This document shows positions 25,288 to 34,305 of a stretch of DNA of 64,000 nucleotides, in pieces. The notes under the pieces are model-generated. The model saw nothing but the letters and a program-made list of their open reading frames with translations, was not told the origin of the DNA and did no database searches. The stretch comes from Nitrospina sp052156635 (GTDB taxonomy: Bacteria; Nitrospinota; Nitrospinia; Nitrospinales; Nitrospinaceae), in NCBI RefSeq assembly GCF_052156635.1, contig NZ_JBQKUO010000001.1:930001-994000 (forward strand). The letters are read 5' to 3'. The position numbers and the translations under genes are program-made. Positions within the stretch are counted from its first letter, which is position 1. Each line of letters opens with the position of its first letter.

Positions 25288-25351
25288 AACGCATTCCTTC
25301 CTCTTTCGTCAATTGAAGTTTCATATTTCCCATCCACAAGGAGACCCACCC

Positions 25352-26542
25352 ATGCAGGACATCAAACAACTGGTACACGACATCAACCGGTCCTTCCAGG
25401 AATTCAAGACGCGCAACGACCAGCGTCTCAGCGAGCTGGAGAAAGGCCGCCAGGATCCGCTTCTCGGAAACCAGGTCGACCGCCTCGGCCACGAGGTGCA
25501 GGACCTGAACGAAATCAAAAGCCGCATGGAGCGCATCGAAACGCAACTCAACCGCCCGATCTTTGACAGCGGTCCCGCAAGCACCTTCCACGTCGATCCC
25601 GAACGCAAGCAGGCCATCCACACCTACCTGCGCAAAGGCGAAGGCGCGCTTTCTCCGCACGAGGTCAAACTGCTCTCGGTGGACAGCGATCCGCAGGGCG
25701 GTTACTGGGTGACGTCGGAAATTTCGCAACGCGTCATCACGCAGATCGCCGAAAGCTCGCCGCTCCGTCACCTGGCGGCGGTCGAGACCATCTCCAGCGA
25801 CGCGCTGGAGATTCCGGAAGACCTGAGCGACACCGAAGTCGGCTGGACTTCCGAGACCGGCGTGCGGAGTGAAACCGACACGCCCACCATCGGCGTGCGG
25901 CGCATCCCGGTTCATGAACTGTACGCCATGCCCAAGGCGACGCAGAAGTTGCTCGACGACGCGCGCGTCAACGTCGAGGAGTGGCTCAGCCACAAGATCG
26001 CGGCGAAGATGTCGTACGTCGAGAACTCCGCGTTCATCAACGGAGACGGTATCGACAAACCGCGCGGCCTGTTGACCTACCCCGCGGGCACGACGAATCC
26101 CGGCCAGGTGCGGCAGGTGAACTCCGGCCACGCCAGCCAGATCACCGCGGACGGTTTGCGCGCCGCGTTCTATGCGCTCAAGACACCTTACATCCGCCAC
26201 GCGCGCTGGATCATGTCGCGTTCCACCATCGAGGTCATCTCCAAGCTGAAAGACGGCGGCGGCAGTTACCTTTGGGAACCGGGTTTGAAGGAAGGCGAAC
26301 CGCAGATGCTGCTGGGTCACCCGATCGAACGCATGGAGGACATGCCGTCGGTTTCCGCCAACGCTTTGCCCATCGCATTCGGCGACTGGAAGCAGGCATA
26401 CACGATTGTCGACCGTTCCGGCGTGCGTGTGCTGCGCGATCCGTTCAGCGCCAAACCCTTTGTGCTGTTCTACACGACCAAGCGCACCGGCGGCGACGTC
26501 ACCAACTTCGAAGCCCTGGTCATCCAGAAAATCGCCGCGTAG
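25352..26542 (+). CDS. HK97-fold major capsid protein
   Basis: This encodes 396 residues after a good ribosome site (AAGGAGA). The N-terminal about 90 residues are a charged coiled-coil delta/scaffold domain, normally removed by the protease. The capsid fold follows, with DPQGGYWVTSEI, the long-loop region VGWTSETGVRSET, and DDARVNVEEWLSHKIAAKM and NSAFINGDGIDKPRGLLTYP typical of HK97-family major capsids. It looks intact. A dispersed genomic repeat lies directly downstream, before the next phage gene. Confidence 0.94.
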   Translation: MQDIKQLVHDINRSFQEFKTRNDQRLSELEKGRQDPLLGNQVDRLGHEVQDLNEIKSRMERIETQLNRPIFDSGPASTFHVDPERKQAIHTYLRKGEGALSPHEVKLLSVDSDPQGGYWVTSEISQRVITQIAESSPLRHLAAVETISSDALEIPEDLSDTEVGWTSETGVRSETDTPTIGVRRIPVHELYAMPKATQKLLDDARVNVEEWLSHKIAAKMSYVENSAFINGDGIDKPRGLLTYPAGTTNPGQVRQVNSGHASQITADGLRAAFYALKTPYIRHARWIMSRSTIEVISKLKDGGGSYLWEPGLKEGEPQMLLGHPIERMEDMPSVSANALPIAFGDWKQAYTIVDRSGVRVLRDPFSAKPFVLFYTTKRTGGDVTNFEALVIQKIAA

Positions 26543-26563
26543 GCAGGGAAGGGATTATTTATA

Positions 26564-26601
26564 CCCCTCATCCTGGCCTTCTTCCGCAAGGGGAGAAGGA
26601 A
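26564..26601 (+). repeat. Dispersed 38-bp repeat, copy A, inside the phage head operon
   Basis: The 38 bases starting CCCCTCATCCTGGCCTTCT match 36 of 38 to the reverse complement of 52654-52691, next to argH. The inner part can pair (CTTCT...AGAAGG). A related G/C-rich sequence continues to about 26660. Presence of a genome-type repeat between capsid and the next phage gene suggests the locus is resident. Confidence 0.8.
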
Positions 26602-26717
26602 CTTTTAAAACCCCTTCTCCCTTGATGGGAGCACTCTTTGAGTGACGGGCTGGGGTGAGGGTGAACGATGATTATCTCTTCTTTTCACTCTTAAATCTCC
26701 CAACCCAGGAGGACAAC

Positions 26718-27107
26718 ATGCGAGACATGAAAAGCAATGTGGACGCGGTGAACTCTCTTGCTCCCGCCGCGTACACTGCCAGCAGCAACGGCTCCGGCGT
26801 GGACCTGCAAGGCCACGACGCCGCCATGGTCGTGTTCAGTGCTGGTGCCGCCGATACCACAGATACGGATGAAGTTTACACCCCGAAAGTCGAGGAGTCG
26901 GATGACGACGTCACCTACACCGCCGTCGCAGCGGACGACCTGGAAGGCGCTCTCGCCAACCTGTCGGCCAACAGCATCCAGCGCGTCGGCTATAAAGGAT
27001 GCAAGCGCTACATCCGTGCGGTGCTCACCATCGCCGGCACCACGCCTTCGGTGCAGGCCGCAGGAACCGTCCTGCGCGGCCACCCCGCCCAGGCCCCGAT
27101 AGCGTGA
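26718..27107 (+). CDS. Phage head-associated protein downstream of capsid
   Basis: This encodes 129 residues after CAGGAGG. The pattern (MRDMKSNVDAV start, SSNGSGVDLQGHDAAMVVFSAG, then VGYKGCKRYIRAVLTIAG and a GHPAQAP end) is one I recognise as a small protein often encoded right after phage capsid genes, perhaps a head decoration or stabilising protein. Its exact role is unknown to me. A 15-bp perfect hairpin follows. Confidence 0.65.
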   Translation: MRDMKSNVDAVNSLAPAAYTASSNGSGVDLQGHDAAMVVFSAGAADTTDTDEVYTPKVEESDDDVTYTAVAADDLEGALANLSANSIQRVGYKGCKRYIRAVLTIAGTTPSVQAAGTVLRGHPAQAPIA

Positions 27108-27128
27108 TTGGGCAATCCCCTCCTGACT

Positions 27129-27161
27129 CCCTTTCCCTTCCTTATAAAGGAAGGGAAAGGG
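27129..27161 (+). repeat. Perfect 15-bp palindromic element in the phage operon
   Basis: CCCTTTCCCTTCCTT (27129-27143) pairs perfectly with AAGGAAGGGAAAGGG (27147-27161) around ATA. No U-tract follows, so it is not a standard terminator. It resembles in style the CCCTCCTT...AAGGAGGG cores of the repeats around the DUF559 gene. Confidence 0.75.
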
Positions 27162-27208
27162 GCGGTTTCCCGATAACAACCTTTCCTTATATATAGGAAC
27201 CCTTTTCC

Positions 27209-27889
27209 ATGGCCCGAACCCTTAAAATCGCACCCGCCGAAGAACCGCTTTCCCTTTCCGAGGTCAAGGCGTACCTGAAGGTGACGTCATCCGATGACGA
27301 CGTGCTTATCACGCGGATCCTCGCCAGCGTGCGCCGCGCCTGCGAAGCGTGGACCGGCCGGCCGCTCGTCACCCAGACGTGGACCCTGTGGCTCGACGGA
27401 TTCCCCCGCACCAACCGGAAAAACACGCCTTCTTCCGGACACTTCGACCTGCCTGTTGATTCTTTCGATGCCGCCTCGCCCGTCATTAACCTGCCCCTGC
27501 CGCCGTTGCAGTCGGTGAGCTTCCTCAAAACCTACGATGCAGATCATCAACCGACAACGTTCGACAGCATGAAGTATTTCGTCGATACGGCCTCCCAACC
27601 GGGACGGCTCGTGCTCAACCAGGGTGCGTCCTGGCCATCCGGTCTGCGGAATGCGAACGCGGTGGAGATCGAGTTCGTCGCCGGGTACGGCGCGGCTGCG
27701 GCGGTGCCGGAACCGATCAAGCAGGGCATCCTTGTCTGGGCGCAACTGCTTTATGCCAACCAGAAGTGGCTGTTTGAATCCGGTGAGGAGGTGACGGGCC
27801 TCTCTGCCATGAACCGCCACCATCTTCCCGCGCAGGTGGAAGCGTTGTGGCAACCGTTCCGCTTGTTCGGATTGAGAGGAATACGATGA
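27209..27889 (+). CDS. Phage head-tail connector protein (gp6/phiE125 gp8-like)
   Basis: This encodes 226 residues. The N-terminal LSLSEVKAYLKVTSSDDDVLITRILASVRRACE helical bundle is typical of head-tail connectors of the HK97 gp6 type. The middle part (RPLVTQTWTLWLDGFP, LPPLQSVSFLKTYDADH) matches the longer phiE125 gp8 form seen in prophages. It joins the portal to the tail. Its stop codon overlaps the next gene start (ATGA), showing a tight operon. Confidence 0.8.
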   Translation: MARTLKIAPAEEPLSLSEVKAYLKVTSSDDDVLITRILASVRRACEAWTGRPLVTQTWTLWLDGFPRTNRKNTPSSGHFDLPVDSFDAASPVINLPLPPLQSVSFLKTYDADHQPTTFDSMKYFVDTASQPGRLVLNQGASWPSGLRNANAVEIEFVAGYGAAAAVPEPIKQGILVWAQLLYANQKWLFESGEEVTGLSAMNRHHLPAQVEALWQPFRLFGLRGIR

Positions 27890-28260
27890 GCCTCGCGTTT
27901 TATTACCCGACCCAGGCCGCACCCACCGCGCAATGGATTCCCGGCAAGGCGCCGCGCTTTCCATTGAAGAAGACCACGGCATATCCCTCGCAGGTAACGG
28001 GCGAAACGGCAGGCGGCGTTCTGCACTTACAGGACACCGGAAGCCTGCGCGAGCAGTGGGAGCTGGTGTTCGACCGCATCCCCCCCGCCGATCATGAAGC
28101 GCTCAAAACCTTTTTCCAGGCCGTGCGGAAGTCCTTTCACACGTTTCAGTATGTAGACCCCCAGGGGGTGGTGCACCTCGTGCGCTGGATGAATGAATTC
28201 GAGTTTGAAGAAACCGTGCCGGAACGCTTTTCCGGAAGCATCGTTCTCAGAAAGGAATAA
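27886..28260 (+). CDS. Phage tail-associated protein
   Basis: This encodes 124 residues, probably mostly beta-strand (LREQWELVFDRI; FFQAVRKSFHTFQYVDPQGVVHLVRWMNEFEFEE). It has the look of small tail-completion or minor tail proteins of siphophages and gene transfer agents that come shortly before the tail-tip genes. I cannot name the family. It overlaps the connector gene by 4 bases. Confidence 0.55.
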   Translation: MSLAFYYPTQAAPTAQWIPGKAPRFPLKKTTAYPSQVTGETAGGVLHLQDTGSLREQWELVFDRIPPADHEALKTFFQAVRKSFHTFQYVDPQGVVHLVRWMNEFEFEETVPERFSGSIVLRKE

Positions 28261-28264
28261 TCCC

Positions 28265-28582
28265 ATGATCGACTGGCAGAACACCCGATTGGAAGACCTT
28301 ACGTTTGACGTGCAGGTGGAAGGCATTCAGGAAGTGGGGCACACGTTTGTGTTTCCGGTGATGGTGAAGTTGAAAGACGGGACTCCCGCATTCACCCAAC
28401 CGGTTTCGTTGCGCACCGACTTCTACCGCGAACTCAAGAAGACGCCTGACTGGGAGGCCGCTTTGATGCAGATCATACAGGCGCGTGTTCGTGAAGAATG
28501 CCACCGCCGCAAGAAACAGGACAGCGTTTCCATTCACGACCGCCTTCGTTTGATGAACAGCGGCAACCATTCCCTTCAATAA
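28265..28582 (+). CDS. Hypothetical phage-operon protein
   Basis: This encodes 105 residues with a KTPDWEAALMQIIQARVREECHRRKKQ helix in the C-terminal half. No family is recognised. It lies 4 bases after the previous gene and 18 bases before the large tail gene, so it is part of the structural operon. Confidence 0.5.
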   Translation: MIDWQNTRLEDLTFDVQVEGIQEVGHTFVFPVMVKLKDGTPAFTQPVSLRTDFYRELKKTPDWEAALMQIIQARVREECHRRKKQDSVSIHDRLRLMNSGNHSLQ

Positions 28583-28600
28583 CCCAATTCATCTTTCTTC

Positions 28601-31600
28601 ATGCGTACCTTCCCTCCCACATTCGATACGGCCAAAAACCAGACCGCACAACAGCCGGTGCATTTGCTGAAAATCGACTGGTCCGCCGTCAACGGCTACC
28701 CACCGCTGACGGTGCGGCTGGCCGACCGGTCAATGTCCACCGGTCAGGAAACCTGGCTGGCGCTGGTGGCCGACTGGGGCGAACTCGACAACCGCAGGAC
28801 CGGCGGACCGACTCCGGAATCGTATCCGGACGTGCACCTCACGCTGATCAACGCACCGGCGGTGTTCGCGGAAAAAGCGGAGCGTTTCTCCGACCTGTTT
28901 GAAATCTATCCGCCGGAAGCAGCGACGGTGACCCTCTATCACTGGTTCGAGGAGGCGGGTCTGGATGAGAACGATCTGGTGCCGCTTCTCACCGGGCGGC
29001 TGGTGGATCCCATTGAGTACGACCCCGCATTTTGCCGCCTTCGCCTTGTAAATTTACATGAGTATTTCGGACGCATTCATTTCGGGCGTGCCATCAATTT
29101 AACCGATTACCCTCAGGCACCGGAGAAGAACCTGGGGCGGATGTGTCCCATCGTGTTCGGCCGGGTGGACCGGGCTCCCGGTGTGCTGGTGAGGAAAACT
29201 CGAACCACACGCATGACCTCGGTCGCCTCCCCGGGAGCCACCACGCTGGACGTCGCCGATACCGGTGGCTTTCCCGAATCCGGTACTCTGGTGGTGAACC
29301 AAGACAACATCGCTTACACCGGCACCACCCCCACCGCGTTCACCGGGTGCAGCGGCGTCAACGATTATCATTATGCGGGCGATGAAGTGCTGGAGTGGGT
29401 GACCGATCACCGCTACCTGTTCTCCGACCCGGCTTACCCCATTGCGGATATCCGCAACGTGCAGGTCGCGGGTGTGCCCGCTGATCCGGCCAGCTACAGC
29501 ATCGATGTCAGTAAGGGAGAGGTGGTGTTCACTGAAAAGCCGCGCCGGACGCAATCCATCGACACACGGTTTCTGCAGGCGCAATTCGATACGGTGGCGG
29601 CAGGCAACACGGCGGTGGACGCCATCAAGGCCATGGATCCCGGCGGGAAAACGCAGTACGCGCGGATCAACCAGTTTCAACCTTTATTAAAATTGCAACA
29701 GACCGACGCCATGCCTGCGATCGGCGAGATCAACAAGGTGTTCCTGCGCGTCGAGCATTTCGTCGAGGAAAAACTGCCGAACGATAGCGTGTTCGCCCGC
29801 TTTGAAGGCCTGGGCCAGGTGGGGGTGTTGTCGCCTCCGTCTGCGGACGAAGGAGCGTTGACTTCGGGCTCGACGGACATCACCCACACGCATCTTGATA
29901 CGTTGGGCTTTCCGGTCAACAACCCCGACCACCTGCACGGCGCGACGTCGGAAGCCGACCACATCATCGTGCAGGGGGCGAGCAGTGGACCCGGCGGCGA
30001 TCATAAGGTGACGGGTCCGGCTGACGTCGGCCCGTTTTCCATCCCGATCACCTTTCCCTCGCCGCCTTCGGGAAACGTGCTGAGCGCGGAGTACCGCGTC
30101 ACCTGGCGTTTCAAGTCGATCACCTTCACCGGCACCAACCCGGTTGTGACGTTTGTCGATGGCGCGGACGTGCGCACCGTTGGCACCTTCAACCCCACAC
30201 GAGGCGATTTCGATTACACGCAAACGTTCACCGTCTCCAGCGGGCCCGGTGGGAACACTTGGAGTTTCAAAATCAACAACGGGTCAATGTGGTTCGATGC
30301 ACTGACGGTCGAGCGCACCCTGTTTTATCCGCCGAATCCCGCGACGCAGGGCAACGGACTCGACACGGTGAAAGGCGGCAACGTCAGCCAGCACGGTTCG
30401 TCGCCCGCAATGAGTGCGGTGACCGACAAGACAACGCAGACCGTCATCAACCTTTTCGACATCACGGGGCTGGTCAACCGCGACTGGAACTGGTTCACCA
30501 ATCGTGTGGTGGAGATCGAATACACAGGTACGCAGGACGGCAGAACGGCATTCATCATCCACGTTGCGTTCGAAATCGAATTCGCACGGAGGAGGCTCGT
30601 GACCACCGATGCGGTGAGTGCCGAGGTTGAGGGTGTGAAAGACGACGCGGCGGGCACGATCACCGGTACGCCCAACGCCGTCCTTGAACGTCCCGATCAC
30701 CTGTTCCGCTGGTCCTTGCTGAACCCGGCTTCACTGGATGCATTGGATTTAGACGACGCGTCCTTCAACAGCGGGGGGACGGCCCTGGCTGCTGCGGTGT
30801 CCGGTGGATACCAACTGGCCGGCATTGTTGACAAGAAGAAGCCGCTTCGTGATTTGTGGCGGCAGTGGATGAAAGAGAGCCGGTGCGCCCTTTCCTGGGA
30901 TGCGGAAGGCAGAGTAAGGCTAAAATTTTGTCCGCTCAACGAATTCGACGCCGTGGTCGGTCTGCATGTCAAAACGCTAACTGACAACGATGTGGTTCGC
31001 GATCCTAAAACGGGCCTGCCGCGCATGCGGTTTCAGCGTACACCTTTTGACGATATCGCCAACCACATCGAACTGCGTTACCACCGAGACTGGGTGGAGG
31101 GTGTGCGGCGGGGCTGGACCTCCGTATCCAATGCCGCCTCCATTTCGCTTTACGGACAGCAGGAGCATCCCGGTGAATTCGATTTTGACTGGACCCAGGC
31201 AGCGGAGCAGGCGGATGACCTCGCCCGGTTTTATCTGGGCGAGTCCACAAGGCCCAACACCCTGGTTGAGATCGAAGTCTTCCCGAACCACCTGGAGCTG
31301 GAACCGGGCGATATCGTCGAGTTTCAATCGGACCTGGGGAGTGCGTGGATGCTGGGACAGGTCCTGCCAGGCTCGCAACGGCTGGCCTCTGGCAGGGAAG
31401 GGCGCCTGCACACCCTGTTGATCACTCTGCGGTTGTTCCCGGCTGAATCCACCCGCTCAGACTTTATCGATACCGCCTTTGCTGGCGAAACGTGGTCGTC
31501 CCTTACGCAGTACGCTCCCTCTTTTACAGAAACCCTGGCGGTTGCCGATGGCGCATTCACCAACGATGCCGACGGCTGGGGTGTGCAGGGCTGGGGTGAT

Positions 31601-31630
31601 ACCGGCTGGGGTGGCAAGGTGGCGCTGTGA
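28601..31630 (+). CDS. Large phage tail-tip/hub-like protein
   Basis: This 1009-residue protein is the largest of the locus. The N-terminal about 180 residues (HLLKIDWSAVNG, TVRLADRSM, VTLYHWFEE, LTGRLVDPIEYD) resemble phage baseplate or tail-tip proteins. The middle (about 390-650) is rich in Gly, Thr and Asp and probably forms beta-structure. The C-terminal part (about 700-950) includes ALSWDAEGRVRLKFCP and NHLELEPGDIVEFQSD, like tail hub proteins that interact with the cell. The protein ends with a Trp/Gly-rich repeat (GWGVQGWGDTGWGGK). No tape-measure gene precedes it, which is unusual for a long-tailed phage. Confidence 0.6.
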   Translation: MRTFPPTFDTAKNQTAQQPVHLLKIDWSAVNGYPPLTVRLADRSMSTGQETWLALVADWGELDNRRTGGPTPESYPDVHLTLINAPAVFAEKAERFSDLFEIYPPEAATVTLYHWFEEAGLDENDLVPLLTGRLVDPIEYDPAFCRLRLVNLHEYFGRIHFGRAINLTDYPQAPEKNLGRMCPIVFGRVDRAPGVLVRKTRTTRMTSVASPGATTLDVADTGGFPESGTLVVNQDNIAYTGTTPTAFTGCSGVNDYHYAGDEVLEWVTDHRYLFSDPAYPIADIRNVQVAGVPADPASYSIDVSKGEVVFTEKPRRTQSIDTRFLQAQFDTVAAGNTAVDAIKAMDPGGKTQYARINQFQPLLKLQQTDAMPAIGEINKVFLRVEHFVEEKLPNDSVFARFEGLGQVGVLSPPSADEGALTSGSTDITHTHLDTLGFPVNNPDHLHGATSEADHIIVQGASSGPGGDHKVTGPADVGPFSIPITFPSPPSGNVLSAEYRVTWRFKSITFTGTNPVVTFVDGADVRTVGTFNPTRGDFDYTQTFTVSSGPGGNTWSFKINNGSMWFDALTVERTLFYPPNPATQGNGLDTVKGGNVSQHGSSPAMSAVTDKTTQTVINLFDITGLVNRDWNWFTNRVVEIEYTGTQDGRTAFIIHVAFEIEFARRRLVTTDAVSAEVEGVKDDAAGTITGTPNAVLERPDHLFRWSLLNPASLDALDLDDASFNSGGTALAAAVSGGYQLAGIVDKKKPLRDLWRQWMKESRCALSWDAEGRVRLKFCPLNEFDAVVGLHVKTLTDNDVVRDPKTGLPRMRFQRTPFDDIANHIELRYHRDWVEGVRRGWTSVSNAASISLYGQQEHPGEFDFDWTQAAEQADDLARFYLGESTRPNTLVEIEVFPNHLELEPGDIVEFQSDLGSAWMLGQVLPGSQRLASGREGRLHTLLITLRLFPAESTRSDFIDTAFAGETWSSLTQYAPSFTETLAVADGAFTNDADGWGVQGWGDTGWGGKVAL

Positions 31631-31729
31631 ACGGCGGGTTGATTGAAGAAGAGCGTGTGACCTTCACCCTCACCGCGGCCGACGGCTCGGTGAAGGAACG
31701 GTTAACCATTATAAAAAGGAGACACACCC

Positions 31730-32083
31730 ATGATTGTAGATTCCGGACTGCAACACATCGCCGACCAGCTTGCGGAACAGGGCGAGGCGACGATGAGCCA
31801 CATGGCGGTGGGGACGGGTCAGACCGTTGAGTCGCCGGGCGATACCTCGCTTGAAACCGAACTAGCGCGCGTCGCCTTCACTTCCAAAACGCGTTCGGCC
31901 AAAAAGGTCGTGTACGTCGCCGACTTCGGTCCCGGCGTTGGTACGGGTGCGCTGACGGAGGTTGGCCTGCTGAACGCCGTCTCGGGCGGCAGTCTGCTTT
32001 CCCGCATCACCTTTCCAGTAAAGAACAAGGGCGCGGGCGATTCGCTGCAGATCACCATCGAACACACTTACGCGAGACAGTAA
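31730..32083 (+). CDS. Phage tail-fibre-region protein
   Basis: This encodes 117 residues after AAAAGGAGA. The sequence (MIVDSGLQHIADQL, MSHMAVGTGQT, ELARVAFTSKT, LTEVGLLNA, LLSRITFP) matches a common kind of small tail-fibre or tail-collar-region protein in prophages. It probably forms part of the tail tip. The next gene starts 2 bases after it. Confidence 0.6.
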   Translation: MIVDSGLQHIADQLAEQGEATMSHMAVGTGQTVESPGDTSLETELARVAFTSKTRSAKKVVYVADFGPGVGTGALTEVGLLNAVSGGSLLSRITFPVKNKGAGDSLQITIEHTYARQ

Positions 32084-32085
32084 TC

Positions 32086-32532
32086 ATGCCGACACAAACC
32101 CCCCGATTGAATCTCACCCAACCCGATACCGGGAGTATTTCGTGGTCTTCGGACGTGACGAGTTGGGCTGACAAACTGGACGAAACGGCGGCGCAGACCC
32201 TGAGCGTGCATCTGGGCGGCGCGGCCATCGACCAGGAAGTCGTGTATGACGGGCTCCGTTTCGAAGTCGCCGTAACCATCAGCAAGATATCCCTGTTTGC
32301 CCGTCAGGCTCCCCAAGGCGCGGCGTTTTCCATCGATGTGCTTAAAAACGGTGTCGAGCAGAATAAGGTTGCCTCCCTTTCGGCCGGAAACCAAAGCGGC
32401 GCTGTGGCAGTCACCGGGCTCAACTTTTCCACGCTGGAAGACTTCGGTCTTAAAGTGAAAGGTGTGGGATCTACGGTGGCGGGTTCAGAAATCTCCCTCA
32501 CCATTCACTACTCCCCTCAACCCCTTCCTTAA
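32086..32532 (+). CDS. Hypothetical phage-operon protein
   Basis: This encodes 148 residues, probably a beta-rich fold (SKISLFARQAPQGAAFSIDVLKNG; LEDFGLKVKGVGSTVAGSEISLTIHY). Similar short beta-proteins occur among phage fibre genes. No family is recognised. Confidence 0.5.
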   Translation: MPTQTPRLNLTQPDTGSISWSSDVTSWADKLDETAAQTLSVHLGGAAIDQEVVYDGLRFEVAVTISKISLFARQAPQGAAFSIDVLKNGVEQNKVASLSAGNQSGAVAVTGLNFSTLEDFGLKVKGVGSTVAGSEISLTIHYSPQPLP

Positions 32533-32547
32533 AGGAGTGATCTCATC

Positions 32548-33699
32548 ATGAAACGTTTTTTGATTGTTGGCAGCGTCGCGATGGTGCTGGCGTGGGCCGG
32601 GCCGGCCGGCGCCATCACTTACAAGGGTGACCTGGAAGCGGATGAAAGTGTGATGTTTTCAGAACAGGCCACGCCCCCTTCCAATCCGCCCTCCGGCAAA
32701 CGCAAGCTGTATTTTCAAACCGATGGTAACCTGATGGCTCTGGATTCTTTCGGAATCCAAAACCCTGTTATTTCTGGAGAGTGGAAAAATGTGGTTATCA
32801 ATGGGGATTTTCGCCTGTGGCAACGGGGGACCAGCTTTGCCAACCCCAACGGCGGGTACGGTCCCGACCGATGGAAACTGTATGGCGGCGTCGGCAACAC
32901 CACGGTGTATTCTCGACAAATATTTACGTTGGGTCAAACCGATGTTCCCGGCGAGCCGCAGTATTTTCTATCAATGGAAAAGGCTGGAGGGAATGGAGCG
33001 CCGCCTGAGTTGCACCAGTATATTGAATCGGTGCGCACTCTAGCGGGTAGAACGGCAACCCTGACTTACTATGCGCGGGCTGATTCTGCACGTAACTTGC
33101 GCGTTAACCTGCGACAAAACTTTGGCACTGGGGGCACGACTTCAACGCAGGTTGATACAACTTCTGCCACCTGTAATCTCACAACGGTGTGGCAGAGATG
33201 TACCGCGACGTACAAGCTGGAATCAATTTTCGGTAAAAACCTTGGCATTAATGGGGACGATTTTCTGGGTGTGCGCTTTGTGTGGGAGAATAATTTCGGC
33301 GGAACCATAGACATTGCCCAAGTTCAGCTTGAAGCTGGCGGTGTGGGTACCCCGTTTGAAGAGCGTGCGCCAAGTGTGGAGTTGGGTCTGGCCGAACGCT
33401 ATTACCGTCGGTTTGGGCTTGGAATGACTGGCGGTTGGCATTCCCCTACTGAGGTGACCTTGGGTACAGTGTTGAAACCGCCCATGAGAGCCCCATGCAC
33501 GTTGATCCTAAAAGACTCGACTCCGGTACTGGAAGAAGTTTCGGTCGGCGATAAAACCGGATCCTCCTCTGTTATTACTGCCTCAAGTGTTACAACCCAG
33601 GGCGTGTGGCTTCGGCTCAATGGGTTCACCGGCGCCAATGCAGGTAATCCGGCGGTGGTGAAGGAAGATGAATTATTTGCCTGCGATGCGGAATTATAA
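32548..33699 (+). CDS. Tail-fibre-like protein with an N-terminal signal peptide
   Basis: This encodes 383 residues. The first 24 look like a Sec signal peptide (MKRFLIVGSVAMVLAWAG then AGA-I). The body has VINGDFRLWQRGTSFANP and GPDRWKLYGG, the kind of carbohydrate-binding module seen in phage tail fibres, then IDIAQVQLEAGGVGTPFEERAPSVELGLAERYYRRFG. Fibres are normally assembled in the cytoplasm, so a signal peptide is odd: it suggests export by the cell, or a host module fused on. DNA from about 32900 to 33700 looks less GC-rich than the rest of the operon. Confidence 0.6.
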   Translation: MKRFLIVGSVAMVLAWAGPAGAITYKGDLEADESVMFSEQATPPSNPPSGKRKLYFQTDGNLMALDSFGIQNPVISGEWKNVVINGDFRLWQRGTSFANPNGGYGPDRWKLYGGVGNTTVYSRQIFTLGQTDVPGEPQYFLSMEKAGGNGAPPELHQYIESVRTLAGRTATLTYYARADSARNLRVNLRQNFGTGGTTSTQVDTTSATCNLTTVWQRCTATYKLESIFGKNLGINGDDFLGVRFVWENNFGGTIDIAQVQLEAGGVGTPFEERAPSVELGLAERYYRRFGLGMTGGWHSPTEVTLGTVLKPPMRAPCTLILKDSTPVLEEVSVGDKTGSSSVITASSVTTQGVWLRLNGFTGANAGNPAVVKEDELFACDAEL

Positions 33700-33740
33700 G
33701 TTAAAAAAGAAAGAATCATGAAAAGAAATTCTGGTTAATC

Positions 33741-34232
33741 ATGTTTTGTGCGTGGCCGGATGTGGTTCAAGCGGAGATCGAATCGGCGCGCTTCCTGCAA
33801 GACGGCAGTGTGGAGGTTGTGGAGGATGGCAAGGAGATGATCGTCTCCTCCGATCCGGCCAACCGGCACTGGCAGGCATTGGATGCGTGGGTGAGCGCGG
33901 GGAACAGCATCGCGCCCTATGTGCCTTCGGTGGCGGAGTTGGAAACCGCGATCCGGCAGGAAGCCGACCGGAGAGTCGGTGCGGTGTACGACAGCACGAT
34001 GAAAGACCGCATGCTGGCGCGGTCGAATGAGTTGTTGCTCAACCGCATCACCAACGGGTCGTTCACCGCCGTGGAACAGGCGGAGCTGGATGCCCTGCTG
34101 GCGGCCAACGCCTGGGTGAAAAGCGTGCGCCGGGCGGCGGAGTCTGCAATCGCCACCCTGCCCCGTCTGACCATCAACGAAAAGATTGGTTTCGATGCGG
34201 CAAGGGATGTGACCTGGCCGGCGGAACTGTAA
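33741..34232 (+). CDS. Hypothetical protein, last gene of phage structural operon
   Basis: This encodes 163 residues, mostly helical. The plan (short acidic beta start VEVVEDGKEMIV, then VAELETAIRQEADRRVGAVYD and a long helix to the end) recalls tail-fibre assembly or chaperone-like genes that follow fibre genes in prophages. That role is inference. It is the last plus-strand gene before the convergent repressor. Confidence 0.5.
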   Translation: MFCAWPDVVQAEIESARFLQDGSVEVVEDGKEMIVSSDPANRHWQALDAWVSAGNSIAPYVPSVAELETAIRQEADRRVGAVYDSTMKDRMLARSNELLLNRITNGSFTAVEQAELDALLAANAWVKSVRRAAESAIATLPRLTINEKIGFDAARDVTWPAEL

Positions 34233-34305
34233 ATTGATACGGCTTTATTCAGGTGAGGGACCGATCGAGTCTTCCTTCAGGGAATGAGTAGCTTAATTAC
34301 TGCTA

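Noticed and set aside
31627..31830. A 67-codon frame starting GTG at the end of the large tail gene
   Set aside because: It overlaps the well-supported next gene (with its own AAGGAGA site) for half its length. The first 30 codons could be a gene remnant, but support is too thin.
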